64,000 nt of DNA from Lentzea cavernae (GCF_014653695.1 NZ_BNAR01000003.1:267528-331527), one strand, 5' to 3'; positions 28,754 to 37,980 are shown, counted from the stretch's first letter. A program made the numbers and translations. The notes: generated from the letters alone by a model not told the origin.

Positions 28754-28780
28754 TGCAACCCCGCGTTCCTCTGATGCGTT
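28754..28780 (+). promoter_or_regulatory. Candidate ECF promoter of the second SigE-family gene
   Basis: TGCAACC and CGTT are separated by 16 bases, about 30 bases before the sigma-factor ATG. The -35-like heptamer is identical to that upstream of the first SigE-family gene. The element begins right at the end of the TetR gene. Confidence 0.5.
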
Positions 28781-28810
28781 CCCCTGGTTGAGGACGCGAG
28801 AGGGGATCGC

Positions 28811-29344
28811 ATGCGCAAGGCCGATGAACAGGGCTTTCGTGAATTCGCGGCAGCCAATGCCGCGTCTTTGCGACGTACTGCGTATCTCTTCTGCGGCGAC
28901 TGGCACACAGCGGAAGACCTGATGCAGTCGAGCCTCATGAAGATGTACCTGGCCTGGAAGCGCATCAAGGACCTCGACAACCTGATCGCCTACGCCCGCA
29001 AGGTGCTGCTGCGCACCTGGCTGGACGAGAAGCGCAGGCCGTGGCGCAGAGCGGAGCAACGGGACGGGGAACTGCCCGACGCCGCGGACGCCACCTCGGA
29101 CCCGGACACGACCGGAGCGAAGCTGTGGGCACGTGAGCTCGTGCACACCGCGTTGCTGCAGGTGCCGCCGAGGCAACGGGCGGTGCTCGTGCTGCGTTAT
29201 TTCGAAGACCTGTCGGTCGCCGAGGTCGCGGTGGCCATGGGGTGCACCGAGGGAACGGTCAAGAGCCAGACGGCGCGTGGCCTCGCGACGCTGCGCACCA
29301 TCGTGGAGAAGCTCGACAACAGTTCGGGGAGGGTCGCGTCGTGA
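28811..29344 (+). CDS. SigE-family ECF sigma factor (second copy)
   Basis: This 177-residue protein is homologous to the sigma factor at 26.9 kb: the same RRTAYLFCGDW in region 2, the same QVPPRQRAVLVLRYFEDL before the region 4 helix-turn-helix, and the same TEGTVKSQTARGLATL. The two copies probably arose by duplication and recognise similar promoters. Its 3' end overlaps the next gene by four bases (GTGA), so sigma factor and partner are translationally coupled. Confidence 0.93.
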   Translation: MRKADEQGFREFAAANAASLRRTAYLFCGDWHTAEDLMQSSLMKMYLAWKRIKDLDNLIAYARKVLLRTWLDEKRRPWRRAEQRDGELPDAADATSDPDTTGAKLWARELVHTALLQVPPRQRAVLVLRYFEDLSVAEVAVAMGCTEGTVKSQTARGLATLRTIVEKLDNSSGRVAS

Positions 29345-30102
29345 GTGAGCAGGAGATCCGCGAGGGAATGCTGCTGGCCGTCTGGGACGAGCCTCCGCTG
29401 GACTTCGACCCCGACACCCTGATCAGGCGGGTCGAGCAGAAAAAAAGTCGTCGCCGAGCGCTGGTCGCTGTGGGCGTGGCTACGGCGGTGATCGCCGTGG
29501 CGTCGTTCTCGCTGCCGGGGCTGCTGCCGCGCGAGAACCGGGACAGCCAGCTGGCCGCGGACAACCAGACCAGTGCGTCGCCCGCGCCCGCCGAGGCGGC
29601 CGAGAAGAAGGCCCAGCGCATCGGAGACCGGCTGGCGGCGTCCCTCGGGGCCCGGACGCCGAGCTTCAAGGAGATCTACGCGTCGTTCGGCCCCGGCCGG
29701 AACGCGGTCTACCGGACGCAGCAGACGCAGCCGCCGGAGTGGAGGCACGACGAGAAGGAGTACTCGGGCTTCCTGTACCTGACCGACGGCATCGGACCGA
29801 CCGCATTGCAGGTGACGGTGTCCCGCAGGACCTTCACCAAGAACAACTACTGCGCCGGCGCGCCGTTGTGCCAGGAGGTCAAGCAGAAGGACGGGTCCAC
29901 GGTCCACCAGGTCGAGCAGGTCTACGCCTCCCCCCAGGTCCAGCAGGCCTCCGTCGCGCGCGAGTTCGACAGCGGGCTCATCGTGGAGATCAGCTCCTTC
30001 GCGTACAACCCCTCGAACGGCGTCGGACAGCGCGAGACCGTCCCGGTGCGCGTGGGGGTGCTCACAGACCTGGTGACGGACCCGGACATCAGCTGGGAGT
30101 GA
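29341..30102 (+). CDS. Single-span membrane protein, probable anti-sigma factor
   Basis: The product has 253 residues. The N-terminal ~45 residues are cytoplasmic and basic near the membrane (RRVEQKKSRRRALV), then comes one helix (VAVGVATAVIAVASFSLPGL) and an extracellular domain with a Cys pair (NNYCAGAPLCQEV). Layout and position parallel the protein after the first SigE-family gene, although sequence similarity is low. The start GTG 29341 lies in the sigma-factor stop codon. It is probably the cognate regulator. Confidence 0.72.
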   Translation: MSEQEIREGMLLAVWDEPPLDFDPDTLIRRVEQKKSRRRALVAVGVATAVIAVASFSLPGLLPRENRDSQLAADNQTSASPAPAEAAEKKAQRIGDRLAASLGARTPSFKEIYASFGPGRNAVYRTQQTQPPEWRHDEKEYSGFLYLTDGIGPTALQVTVSRRTFTKNNYCAGAPLCQEVKQKDGSTVHQVEQVYASPQVQQASVAREFDSGLIVEISSFAYNPSNGVGQRETVPVRVGVLTDLVTDPDISWE

Positions 30103-30127
30103 GTCGGGGGTGCACTAGATTGAGGAC

Positions 30128-31546
30128 GTGACGAAGCCCCGCATCGCCAACGTCCTCGCAGGTCGGTACGCCTCCACGTCGCTCGCGACGCTCTGGTCGG
30201 CCGAGCACAAGATCGTGCTGGAGCGCCAGCTGTGGCTCGCGGTCCTCAAGGCGCAGGCGGCGGCGGGCATCGAGGTGCCGGCGACCGCGGTGGCCGACTA
30301 CGAGCGCGTGCTGGAGCAGGTCGACCTGGAGTCGATCGCCGCGCGCGAGCGGGTCACGCGGCACGACGTGAAGGCGCGCATCGAGGAGTTCAACGCGCTC
30401 GCGGGCCACGAGCAGGTCCACAAGGGAATGACCTCGCGCGACCTGACCGAGAACGTCGAGCAGCTGCAGGTGCTGCGGTCGCTGGAGCTGATCCGTTCCA
30501 AGACCGCCGCTGTCCTCGGACGCCTCGCGCGCCTCGCCGCCGAGCACTCCGACCTCGTGATGGCCGGCCGTTCGCACAACGTGGCCGCGCAGGCCACGAC
30601 GCTGGGCAAGCGCTTCGCCACGGGCGCCGACGAGCTGCTGGTCGCGTTCTCCCGCCTCGACGAACTGATCTCGCGCTACCCGTTGCGCGGCATCAAGGGC
30701 CCGGTCGGCACCGCCCAGGACATGCTCGACCTGCTCGGCACGCCCGAGAAGCTGCAGGAGCTGGAGCAGACGGTCGCCGGCCACCTCGGCTTCGAGCGCG
30801 TGCTGACGTCCGTCGGCCAGGTCTACCCGCGCTCCCTGGACTTCGACGTCGTCTCGACGCTCGTGCAGCTCGCCGCGGCACCGTCGTCGGTGGCGAAGAC
30901 CATCCGGCTGATGGCGGGCCACGAGCTCGTGACCGAGGGCTTCAAGCCCGGCCAGGTCGGCTCCAGCGCGATGCCGCACAAGATGAACACCCGCTCGTGC
31001 GAGCGCGTGAACGGCTTCGCGGTGATCCTGCGCGGCTACCTGTCCATGGTCGGCGAGCTCGCGGGCGACCAGTGGAACGAGGGCGACGTGTCGTGCTCGG
31101 TGGTCCGCCGGGTCGCGCTGCCCGACGCGTTCTTCGCGTTCGACGGGCTGCTGGAGACGTTCCTGACGGTGCTGGACGAGTTCGGCGCGTACCCGGCCGT
31201 CGTCGCCCGTGAGCTGGACCGCTACCTGCCGTTCCTCGGCACCACGAAGGTGCTGATGGCGGCCGTGCGCGCGGGTGTCGGCCGGGAGACCGCGCACGAG
31301 GCCATCAAGGAGAACGCCGTGGCCGTCGCGCTGGCGATGCGCGAGCAGGGTCTCGCGCAGAACGACCTGCTGGACCGGCTCGCCGCCGACTCGCGCCTGC
31401 CGCTCGACAAGGCCGGTCTGGACGAGTTGCTGGCCGACCGCCTGTCGTTCACCGGCGTGGCGTCGGCGCAGGTAGCGGCCGTCGTGGAGCAGGTCGCCGC
31501 GGTCGTCGACAAGTACCCGGCCTACGAGCCGGAGCCGATTCTGTGA
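30128..31546 (+). CDS. purB: Adenylosuccinate lyase
   Basis: PurB catalyses two fumarate-releasing steps: SAICAR to AICAR, and adenylosuccinate to AMP. The 472 residues carry the fumarase/aspartase signature GSSAMPHKMN near residue 280, VHKGMTSRDLTEN and GRSHNVAAQATTLGKR. It starts at GTG 30128, 26 bp after the anti-sigma-like gene, and ends on a GTGA overlap with the MOSC gene. Family and length are certain. Confidence 0.97.
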   Translation: MTKPRIANVLAGRYASTSLATLWSAEHKIVLERQLWLAVLKAQAAAGIEVPATAVADYERVLEQVDLESIAARERVTRHDVKARIEEFNALAGHEQVHKGMTSRDLTENVEQLQVLRSLELIRSKTAAVLGRLARLAAEHSDLVMAGRSHNVAAQATTLGKRFATGADELLVAFSRLDELISRYPLRGIKGPVGTAQDMLDLLGTPEKLQELEQTVAGHLGFERVLTSVGQVYPRSLDFDVVSTLVQLAAAPSSVAKTIRLMAGHELVTEGFKPGQVGSSAMPHKMNTRSCERVNGFAVILRGYLSMVGELAGDQWNEGDVSCSVVRRVALPDAFFAFDGLLETFLTVLDEFGAYPAVVARELDRYLPFLGTTKVLMAAVRAGVGRETAHEAIKENAVAVALAMREQGLAQNDLLDRLAADSRLPLDKAGLDELLADRLSFTGVASAQVAAVVEQVAAVVDKYPAYEPEPIL

Positions 31547-32337
31547 TCGTGTCCGACCTGGTCGTGTATCCGGTCAAGGGGTGCGGCGGGTACTCCGTCG
31601 CCTCCACCGCCGCGGAGCCCACCGGGCTGCGCGGCGACCGGATGATGATGCTGGTCGACGACGACGGGGTGTTCCTGTCGCAGCGCAAGGTCCCCGCGAT
31701 GGCGGCCCTGCGTCCGTCCCTCGTGGACTCGTCGCTGTCGATCGGCGGCGAGACCTTCCCGGTCGTCGTCGACGGGCCGCGGGTTCCGGTCGTCGTGCAC
31801 ACCTGGCACGGGTCCGGAGTGGACCAGGGCGCTGCCGCGGCGGCGTACTTCTCCGACGCGCTGGGGAGGTCCGTGCGGCTCGTGCGCACCCCACCGGACC
31901 TGCGCCGCGAGACGACCGGCGAGACCACCGGACTGGTCGGGTACGCGGACGGCAACGCGCTGCTGGTGCTCTCGCTGTCCTCATTGGACGGGTTGAACGA
32001 GCGCATCCTGGAACGCGGCGGGGAGCCGGTGCCGATGAACCGGTTCCGCCCCAACGTGGTCGTGTCCGGCTGGTCCGAACCGCACACGGAGGACCGGGTG
32101 CGGCGCGCGGCGATCGGTGACGTGGAACTGGCCTACGCCAAGGACTGCGTGCGGTGCGCCGTGCCGATGGTCGACCAGGCGACGGGGCTGAAGGACGGCC
32201 CCGAGCCGATTCGTTCGCTGGCGACCTACCGGCGCGACCCCGACGGCGGGGTCACGTTCGGGATGAAGGCCCAGGTCACGCGCACCGGCACGATCTCGGT
32301 CGGCGACAAGGTCGACGTGCTGGAGTGGCGCGCTTAG
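31543..32337 (+). CDS. MOSC domain-containing protein
   Basis: The product has 264 residues: an N-terminal MOSC beta-barrel domain (VVYPVKGCGGYSV ... LRGDRMMMLVDDDGVFLSQR) and a C-terminal MOSC domain with the key cysteine in YAKDCVRCAVPMVDQATG. The build is that of the mARC/YcbX family, which reduces N-hydroxylated compounds with a Mo-cofactor or handles sulfur. No redox partner domain is present. It overlaps the purB stop codon, so the two are co-expressed; a functional tie is not known. Confidence 0.9.
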   Translation: MIVSDLVVYPVKGCGGYSVASTAAEPTGLRGDRMMMLVDDDGVFLSQRKVPAMAALRPSLVDSSLSIGGETFPVVVDGPRVPVVVHTWHGSGVDQGAAAAAYFSDALGRSVRLVRTPPDLRRETTGETTGLVGYADGNALLVLSLSSLDGLNERILERGGEPVPMNRFRPNVVVSGWSEPHTEDRVRRAAIGDVELAYAKDCVRCAVPMVDQATGLKDGPEPIRSLATYRRDPDGGVTFGMKAQVTRTGTISVGDKVDVLEWRA

Positions 32338-32780
32338 GCCTTCTGCCAGCGCAGGCGGTCGCCGCGCTGCGGATCCTTGCGGCACACCAGCTTCTCGCCG
32401 AGCAGTCCGATGCCGCGCGCACCCTCCGGGCCGCACGTCGCGCCCTCGTTGACCAGCAGCCCCTGCTGCGGGGGCTCTTCGCTGGTCGTCGTCGGCGGCT
32501 GCTGCGTGGCCGCCGGTGGCTGAGCGGGAGGCGGTTTGGGCTGCGTGGTCTTCGTGGTGGAGGTCGTCGACGTCGATGACGACGATGTCTTCACCGAGAT
32601 GTCGGCGACGTCCGGGGTCGGCACGATGCTCACCGACTGGGTCACGCTCGTGTTCTGCGAGCCGCCCGAAGTGGGAGACGAAATCGGGCTGGAGTCGAAG
32701 CTCCAGCCGGCCACGCCCAGGATGACGAGCAATGCCGCACTGGCCAATGCCGGGATCCACAGGGCCTTTCTGGTGAGCAC
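32334..32780 (-). CDS. Single-span membrane protein with Ser/Thr/Pro-rich stalk
   Basis: The product has 148 residues: a signal-anchor helix near the start (WIPALASAALLVILGVAGW), a low-complexity stalk rich in Ser, Thr, Pro and Gln (residues ~30-105), then a compact end with two cysteines (GATCGPEG ... KLVCRKD) that may form a disulfide. It looks like a surface-displayed small domain. No family is recognised. The stop codon overlaps that of the MOSC gene as TTAG. Confidence 0.7.
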   Translation of the reverse strand: MLTRKALWIPALASAALLVILGVAGWSFDSSPISSPTSGGSQNTSVTQSVSIVPTPDVADISVKTSSSSTSTTSTTKTTQPKPPPAQPPAATQQPPTTTSEEPPQQGLLVNEGATCGPEGARGIGLLGEKLVCRKDPQRGDRLRWQKA

Positions 32781-32868
32781 GGGTGCACCTTAAGCTTCTT
32801 CGCCCTTGATCTGTAGAGGTGCGGGGTGTACATCGGTCCCCGAAACACGGGCACGTAGGCTGACCAGC

Positions 32869-33744
32869 GTGCCTACGCTCGCTGACTACCAGCACGTCGC
32901 CCGCGGCAAGGTTCGCGATCTGTACGACGTCGACGACGAGCTGCTGCTCTTCGTCGCGTCCGACCGCATCTCGGCGTACGACCACATCCTGAGCTCGGAG
33001 ATCCCCGACAAGGGGCGCGTGCTCACCGCGATGAGCGTGTTCTGGTTCGAGCGGCTCGCCCCGAACCACCTGGTCGCGTTCGACGACCCGCGCATCCCCG
33101 CCGAGGTCCGCGGCCGTGCGCTGCTGGTGCGCAAGCTGCAGATGGTCGACGTCGAGTGCGTGGCGCGCGGGTACCTGACGGGCTCGGGCATGGCCGACTA
33201 CACCGCGACCGGCGCGGTGTGCGGGATCGAGCTGCCGGCCGGGTTGGTCGAGGCGTCCGAGCTGACCCCGCCGATCTTCACGCCCGCCTCCAAGGCCGAG
33301 ATCGGCGCGCACGACGAGAACGTGTCGTTCGACGTCATCGCCGAGAAGCACGGCGTGGAGCTGGCGTCGAAGCTGCGCGATCGCACGATCGAGCTCTACA
33401 GCGAGGCGCGCGCGTACGCGCTGACGCGCGGCCTGATCCTCGCGGACACGAAGTTCGAGTTCGGGCTCTCCCCGGACGGCGAGCTGATCCTGGCCGACGA
33501 GGTCTTCACTCCGGACTCCTCGCGCTACTGGCCGGCCGAGGGCTACGAGCCCGGCCGCGTGCAGCCGTCGTTCGACAAGCAGTTCGTGCGCGACTGGCTG
33601 ACGTCCGCCGAGTCGGGCTGGGACCGCAAGAGCGACGTCCCGCCGCCTCCGCTGCCCGCGGACGTCATCGAGGCCACCCGTGCCCGGTACATCGAGGCGT
33701 ACGAGCGGCTCACGGGCAGGTCCTTCGCTGACTGGCTCGCCTGA
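32869..33744 (+). CDS. purC: SAICAR synthase
   Basis: PurC condenses CAIR with aspartate using ATP. The 291 residues include the family's GKVRDLYDV near the start, [24 protein letters not shown] and [10 protein letters not shown], with [13 protein letters not shown] near the end. GTG 32869 is placed by the family N-terminus; a longer upstream frame has no family sequence. A very large palindrome begins five bases after the stop codon. Confidence 0.97.
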   Translation: MPTLADYQHVARGKVRDLYDVDDELLLFVASDRISAYDHILSSEIPDKGRVLTAMSVFWFERLAPNHLVAFDDPRIPAEVRGRALLVRKLQMVDVECVARGYLTGSGMADYTATGAVCGIELPAGLVEASELTPPIFTPASKAEIGAHDENVSFDVIAEKHGVELASKLRDRTIELYSEARAYALTRGLILADTKFEFGLSPDGELILADEVFTPDSSRYWPAEGYEPGRVQPSFDKQFVRDWLTSAESGWDRKSDVPPPPLPADVIEATRARYIEAYERLTGRSFADWLA

Positions 33745-33749
33745 GTTCG

Positions 33750-33914
33750 CCAGTGGCGTGGCCCGGAACGTTGCGGGCTGATTCACGCTCAGCAGGACGC
33801 CTCGCGGCACCACCCCCACGCCCCCGTACAACCAGTACGAAGGCGTGGGGGTGGCACCGCGATGCGCCCGTCTGACCGCGAATCACCCGGCAACGTTCCG
33901 AACCACGCCACTGG
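33750..33914. repeat. 165-bp imperfect palindrome after purC
   Basis: Two 73-base arms (33750-33822 and 33842-33914) are complementary at 61 of 73 positions without any gap. They are separated by a 19-base centre that itself contains CGTAC/GTACG. The outer 12 bases of each arm and the innermost 13 are perfect. It could serve as a terminator for purC, but it is far larger than one. No transposase, T-tract or obvious target duplication is present. Confidence 0.9.
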
Positions 33915-33955
33915 GCTTTCACGCGGATGTCACCACGGCATGGCGCACTCAATGC

Positions 33956-34606
33956 GTGCACTCACAGCTCGTGGTCTCTCTGTCCGGCATCGGTCCGCAG
34001 AACCTCGACCGATGCGCCGATCTCGCCGCGGCCCTCGACCCGCGGCAGGTGCCGTTGTCGCTGCTCGTAGTACCTCGCGAGCTCGGCAGGGCGCAGGAAT
34101 GGGTGCGGCAGCGCGCCTCCCTCGGTGACGCCGTCGTGCTGCACGGCCTCGGCCAACGACGGCTGCCGTCCTACGAAGCCGGGTTGTTGCTGATGGGCGC
34201 CCGTCTGCAGATGGACGCGCTGGGGCTCCCCTCCGACACGTTCGCTCCCCGGCGCATCGTGGCGTCGCCCGGGACGTTGCTCGCGCTGGCCAAGCACAAG
34301 TTCAAGCTCTGCGCCGACGCGCACGCCGTCCGCGAGGTCGGCAGCGGCCTCGCGACGCTGGGACGCCTGCACGCGCTGACCGAGCGCACCAGCTTCGGTG
34401 AGCTGCGGTCGCTCGCGCTGGTCTACGCGGCGGCCAGGTCCGCGCGCCGCGGCGGGCTGACCCGGATCACCGTCGACGCCCGCGACCTGCACCGGCCCGG
34501 TGCGCGTCAGGCCGTGCTCGACGCCGTGGACATCGCACTCGCTCACGACGCCGTGCCGACCACCTACGTCAGACTGCCGTCTCCTCGCCAGGCGTCAGCA
34601 GCCTGA
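33956..34606 (+). CDS. DUF2334-type polysaccharide-deacetylase-like protein
   Basis: This protein of about 216 residues has the DUF2334 pattern: LVVSLSGIGPQNLDRCADL at the start, a strand-helix unit VPLSLLVVPREL, then DAVVLHGLG, FAPRRIVASPGT and the C-terminal DARDLHRPGARQAVLDAVD. The family belongs to the NodB/deacetylase superfamily, but the metal-ligand Asp expected in the first motif is replaced (SLSGIG), so catalysis is doubtful. GTG 33956 is chosen because family sequence begins there; the frame also extends through the palindrome. The 3' end overlaps the metallo-hydrolase gene by 38 bp. Confidence 0.75.
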   Translation: MHSQLVVSLSGIGPQNLDRCADLAAALDPRQVPLSLLVVPRELGRAQEWVRQRASLGDAVVLHGLGQRRLPSYEAGLLLMGARLQMDALGLPSDTFAPRRIVASPGTLLALAKHKFKLCADAHAVREVGSGLATLGRLHALTERTSFGELRSLALVYAAARSARRGGLTRITVDARDLHRPGARQAVLDAVDIALAHDAVPTTYVRLPSPRQASAA

Positions 34607-35192
34607 CCTCGGTGCCGTCCGGCTTGAGCAGGTCGAAGAACCGGACGGCCATCTGCGGGCTCGCGAGCGTCTTCTCGTGGATCGGCACGGCGACACGCGG
34701 CTTCACGGCGCGCATGAAGTCGACGGCCTCCCCGGTCTTGAGCCACGGCGCGCCCGCGGGCAGTCCGAGCACGTCGACGTCCTCGTCCGGCACGAACAGC
34801 GAGTCGCCGGGGTGGTAGAACGCGCCGTCGCCGACCACGTAGGCGGCGTTCGGCACGATCGGGATGTCCGCGTGGATCGTGGCGTGCTGCCCGCCGACGA
34901 CCCTGACAGCCGTGTCGCCGATCTTGAACGTGTCACCCGGCCGGGCGACGGTCGGGTTCTCGACGTCGGGCGCCGTGCCCTCGTCGACGACGAGCCGCGC
35001 CCGCGGGTTCGCCTTGAGCAGCGCCGGCAGCCGTTCAGCGTCGACGTGGTCGAAGTGCTGGTGCGTGACCAGCACCGCGTCCAGGTCGGTGAGGTCCTCG
35101 AACCCCGCCGAGAACGTGCCGGGGTCGATCAGGATGCGGGTGGTTCCCGTGTCGAGAAGTACGCAGGCATGACCGAAATGGACAACTTTCAC
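34569..35192 (-). CDS. MBL-fold metallo-hydrolase
   Basis: This 207-residue protein of the UlaG/RomA-like branch has the metal-binding HQHFDHVD motif, an earlier FGHACVLLDTGTTRILIDPG, GGQHATIHADIP and FYHPGDSLF with the bridging ligand region. Such enzymes hydrolyse phosphodiesters or lactones; the substrate here is unknown. I preferred GTG 35192, which follows GGAGG by five bases, over an upstream in-frame start that adds a non-conserved extension. Confidence 0.9.
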   Translation of the reverse strand: MKVVHFGHACVLLDTGTTRILIDPGTFSAGFEDLTDLDAVLVTHQHFDHVDAERLPALLKANPRARLVVDEGTAPDVENPTVARPGDTFKIGDTAVRVVGGQHATIHADIPIVPNAAYVVGDGAFYHPGDSLFVPDEDVDVLGLPAGAPWLKTGEAVDFMRAVKPRVAVPIHEKTLASPQMAVRFFDLLKPDGTEVRLLTPGEETAV

Positions 35193-35258
35193 GTAATCCT
35201 CCAATACCGACGTTCGGCGGGCTGACACGGTGAGGTGACGTCGGAAGTATCAAAAGGC

Positions 35259-36383
35259 ATGAGGAAAACCCTGCATCTCCTCACGGCACTGGCTCTCGCC
35301 CTGCCGATGACGTCCATCATCCCTGCTACCACCACCTCTACACCTGCGCAGGCCTCGTCGCCGCAGTCGCAGGAAATCGGAACTGAGGAATCGGTCTCAG
35401 TCCGCGTGGGTGGCGCGAATCGTTCGACGGTGGTCGAACGACCGGGATCCGGTTACGTGAAGCTGCATTTCACGGACCTGCGGATCCTGCCGGGTGACGT
35501 GCTCACGGTGTCGAACCCTGACGGCACCGAGAAGTACACGTACACCAGAGACCTGAAGGCCTCCCTGACGGCCACAGTCGACGCGTCGGGCTTCTGGGCC
35601 ATGTCGATCACCGGCTCGACCGCCGTGGTCTCGGTGACGAACCCGGCGTCGCGCGTGCGGATCGACAAGCTGACGCGCGGCTACACCGAGGCCGAGATGT
35701 CCTCGCAGCCGTCCGTGCAGAGCATCTGCGGCACGAACGACTACAAGGACGCGGTCTGCTACCAGTCCAGCAACCCCACCGAGTGGGGCAAGACCGCGTC
35801 CGTCGCGAAGCTGCTGCGCAACGGCAGTTCGCTGTGCACGGCGTGGCGCGTCGGTCCCAACAACCGCATGCTGACCAACGAGCACTGCTTCACCAGCACC
35901 ACCGGCATCGAGGTGTGGTTCAACTACCAGTGCCCGACCTGCGGCGGCACGGCTTCGGCCACCGTCACGAAGGTTCTGGCGGCGTCGGTCCTCAAGTACA
36001 GCGCCGCTCTCGACTACACCCTCTTCACCGTGAACAACTTCGCGGCCATCAGCTCGTTCGGCTACCTCGAGCTGGACGCGCGCGTTCCGGCCGTGGGTGA
36101 GGAGATGTACATCGTCGGCCACCCGGCCGGGAAGCTGAAGAAGCTGTCGTTGCGCGACAACAACAACGGCGGCGGCTACTGCGTCGTGCGCGGCGTACGC
36201 GTGAACGGCAGCTCGTCGCAGTCCGACATCAGCTACATGTGCGACACCGAAGGCGGCTCGTCCGGCTCACCCGTGCTGTCGAGGCGCACGCACAAGGTGA
36301 TCGGGCTCCACCACTTCGGCGGCTGCCCGAACCAGGGCGTGCGCATCGACCTCGTCGCCGCGCAGGTCAACTCACTGCTGTAA
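35259..36383 (+). CDS. Secreted trypsin-like serine protease
   Basis: The product has 374 residues with a signal peptide (MRKTLHLLTALALALPM). Residues ~40-150 form an N-terminal domain, perhaps a propeptide or beta-sandwich. The protease domain carries the triad His209 (MLTNEHCF), Asp252 (ALDYTLF) and Ser335 (EGGSSGSPV), with several cysteines around it (SICGTND, AVCYQS, CPTCGG, YMCDTE). The NEHC form is characteristic of the lysyl-endopeptidase-like S1 group, but the specificity pocket is not assigned. It overlaps the convergent epimerase gene by 17 bp. Confidence 0.92.
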   Translation: MRKTLHLLTALALALPMTSIIPATTTSTPAQASSPQSQEIGTEESVSVRVGGANRSTVVERPGSGYVKLHFTDLRILPGDVLTVSNPDGTEKYTYTRDLKASLTATVDASGFWAMSITGSTAVVSVTNPASRVRIDKLTRGYTEAEMSSQPSVQSICGTNDYKDAVCYQSSNPTEWGKTASVAKLLRNGSSLCTAWRVGPNNRMLTNEHCFTSTTGIEVWFNYQCPTCGGTASATVTKVLAASVLKYSAALDYTLFTVNNFAAISSFGYLELDARVPAVGEEMYIVGHPAGKLKKLSLRDNNNGGGYCVVRGVRVNGSSSQSDISYMCDTEGGSSGSPVLSRRTHKVIGLHHFGGCPNQGVRIDLVAAQVNSLL

Positions 36384-37347
36384 GGATCTCCTGCTCCTCT
36401 TCGGCCGTGAGCCCCGCCTTGCGGGTCCGCTCCAGCCCGAGGCCGCGCTCGTACTCCAGCGAGTCGAGCGCGGTCTCGGCCAGCGGCCTCACCCGCAACC
36501 CGTTCGCCAGCGCGTTGCTGACGTCGCGGCCGACCATCTTGGCCCACTCCTGCGGCAACCACATCGGCAGCGACCGCGGCCCGGCCCACGGGTTGATCCC
36601 GAGCTCCTTGAGCACGCTCTCCTTCACCGGCACCAGCTGCGTCCCGGGCGGAGCAGTCGCGCCGGCGATCTCGCCGATGGCCATCTGGAACGGCAGGACC
36701 GGCCCCGTCGAGTCGTACGTGCCCGTCACCCGCTCCTCGGCCGCGAACACGATCCACTGAGCCAGGTCCCGCGCATCGATGTGCTGGAACCCCAGGTCAG
36801 GGCTGTCCGGCACGACCACGCGCCCACCCCTGGCCATCCGCGCGGGCCAGTACCCGAACCGGTCGCTCGGGTCGTCCGGCCCGGTGATGAGCCCGGCCCT
36901 GACGATGAACTCGCGGCTCGCCACCGCCTCCCGGACCGCGATCTCACTCGCGACCTTGACGCTCCCGTACCGCTCGGCCGTGAACTCCTCGGCCGGATCG
37001 TCCTCCAACGGCGGCAACAACTCGTCGCTGCCCGTCGAGTGATCGGCGTAGACGGAGATGCTCGACACGAACGTCCAGTGCGGCGTCGTGGACCCGAACG
37101 CCTCCAGCGCGTCCCGCACCCAGTTCACCGAGTACTTCGACACGTCGATCACGGAGTCGAACTGCTCCCCGGCCAACTGGTCGAACGCACCGGGCTTGTC
37201 CCTGTCGACGCGGACCAGCCGCGCACCCTCCGGCACCCCGCCGGAAGCGCCCCGGGCAGCGCAGACCACCTCGTGGCCCCGGCGGACCGCCTCCGCCGTG
37301 ATCGCCTTGCTGAGGAACACGGTTCCGCCGAGCACCAGGATCTTCAT
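36367..37347 (-). CDS. NAD-dependent epimerase/dehydratase family protein
   Basis: The product has 326 residues. The N-terminus KILVLGGTVFLSKAI is a Rossmann NAD(P)-binding loop (GGTxFLG type with Ser replacing the last Gly). FVSSISVYAD is followed by YGSVKVASE, the SDR catalytic Tyr-Lys pair. It belongs to the atypical short-chain reductases that act on nucleotide-sugars or act as reductases; no neighbour suggests the substrate. It starts at ATG 37347. Confidence 0.88.
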   Translation of the reverse strand: MKILVLGGTVFLSKAITAEAVRRGHEVVCAARGASGGVPEGARLVRVDRDKPGAFDQLAGEQFDSVIDVSKYSVNWVRDALEAFGSTTPHWTFVSSISVYADHSTGSDELLPPLEDDPAEEFTAERYGSVKVASEIAVREAVASREFIVRAGLITGPDDPSDRFGYWPARMARGGRVVVPDSPDLGFQHIDARDLAQWIVFAAEERVTGTYDSTGPVLPFQMAIGEIAGATAPPGTQLVPVKESVLKELGINPWAGPRSLPMWLPQEWAKMVGRDVSNALANGLRVRPLAETALDSLEYERGLGLERTRKAGLTAEEEQEILTAVS

Positions 37348-37497
37348 GATCTCCAGCATCCGTCCGATCGGGCCGCGGTGCCAACAGGTCTCGCTTTCGG
37401 CGAAATAGCATGTTGGAATGGGTCCAATACCCGATCGTTTGGACTCGATCAGTTGGAGTTGGTGAACCGGCGTTCGTCACATGCCGATGAACGTCTC

Positions 37498-37980
37498 GTG
37501 AGTGTGCACGCTTTTGTCGACGAGTCTCGGCGCAACAACACGTACCTGCTGGCCGCCGCTGTGGTTCTGCCGCGTGAGCTGACCAAGCTCCGCAAGTTGC
37601 TCAGGGGTCTGCGCATGCCGAACCAGCGTGAGCTGCACTTCAAGAAGGAGACCCCGGCCCGGCGCAAACAGATCCTGTCGGCCCTGGCACGGACCTCCGT
37701 TCAGGTCGACCTGTACCTCGCCTGCTGCCGCAGGGGCGAGGAACGCGCACGGCAGTCCTGCGTCGCCCATCTCACCGGCGATCTGCTCGATGCGGGAGCG
37801 GCTCGGCTCGTGCTCGACAGTCGGGAGGCCCGCGATGAGCACGACCTCCTGACGATCAGGACGAGCCTCGGCAAGTACGCGCGCGGCACGGGGCTGGTCT
37901 ACGAGCACCTGCCCAGTGAGAGCGATCCCTTGTTGTGGCTCCCGGACATCGCCGCGTGGGTGCTACGGCGCCGGCGATGA
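37498..37980 (+). CDS. DUF3800-type protein
   Basis: This protein of about 160 residues has the acidic start HAFVDESRRNNTYLLAAAVV typical of DUF3800, an RNase-H-like fold family often found near mobile elements, then LHFKKETPARRKQIL and VLDSREARDEHDLL with further acidic residues. No activity has been shown for this clade as far as I know. The start is uncertain: GTG 37498, GTG 37504 and GTG 37462 are all in frame, and the last has TTGGAG upstream. It is isolated, transcribed towards purS. Confidence 0.75.
   Translation: MSVHAFVDESRRNNTYLLAAAVVLPRELTKLRKLLRGLRMPNQRELHFKKETPARRKQILSALARTSVQVDLYLACCRRGEERARQSCVAHLTGDLLDAGAARLVLDSREARDEHDLLTIRTSLGKYARGTGLVYEHLPSESDPLLWLPDIAAWVLRRRR

Noticed and set aside
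33750..33955. Coding extension of the DUF2334-type gene through the purC palindrome
   Set aside because: The frame is open, but the residues derive from the inverted repeat and family sequence begins only at GTG 33956.
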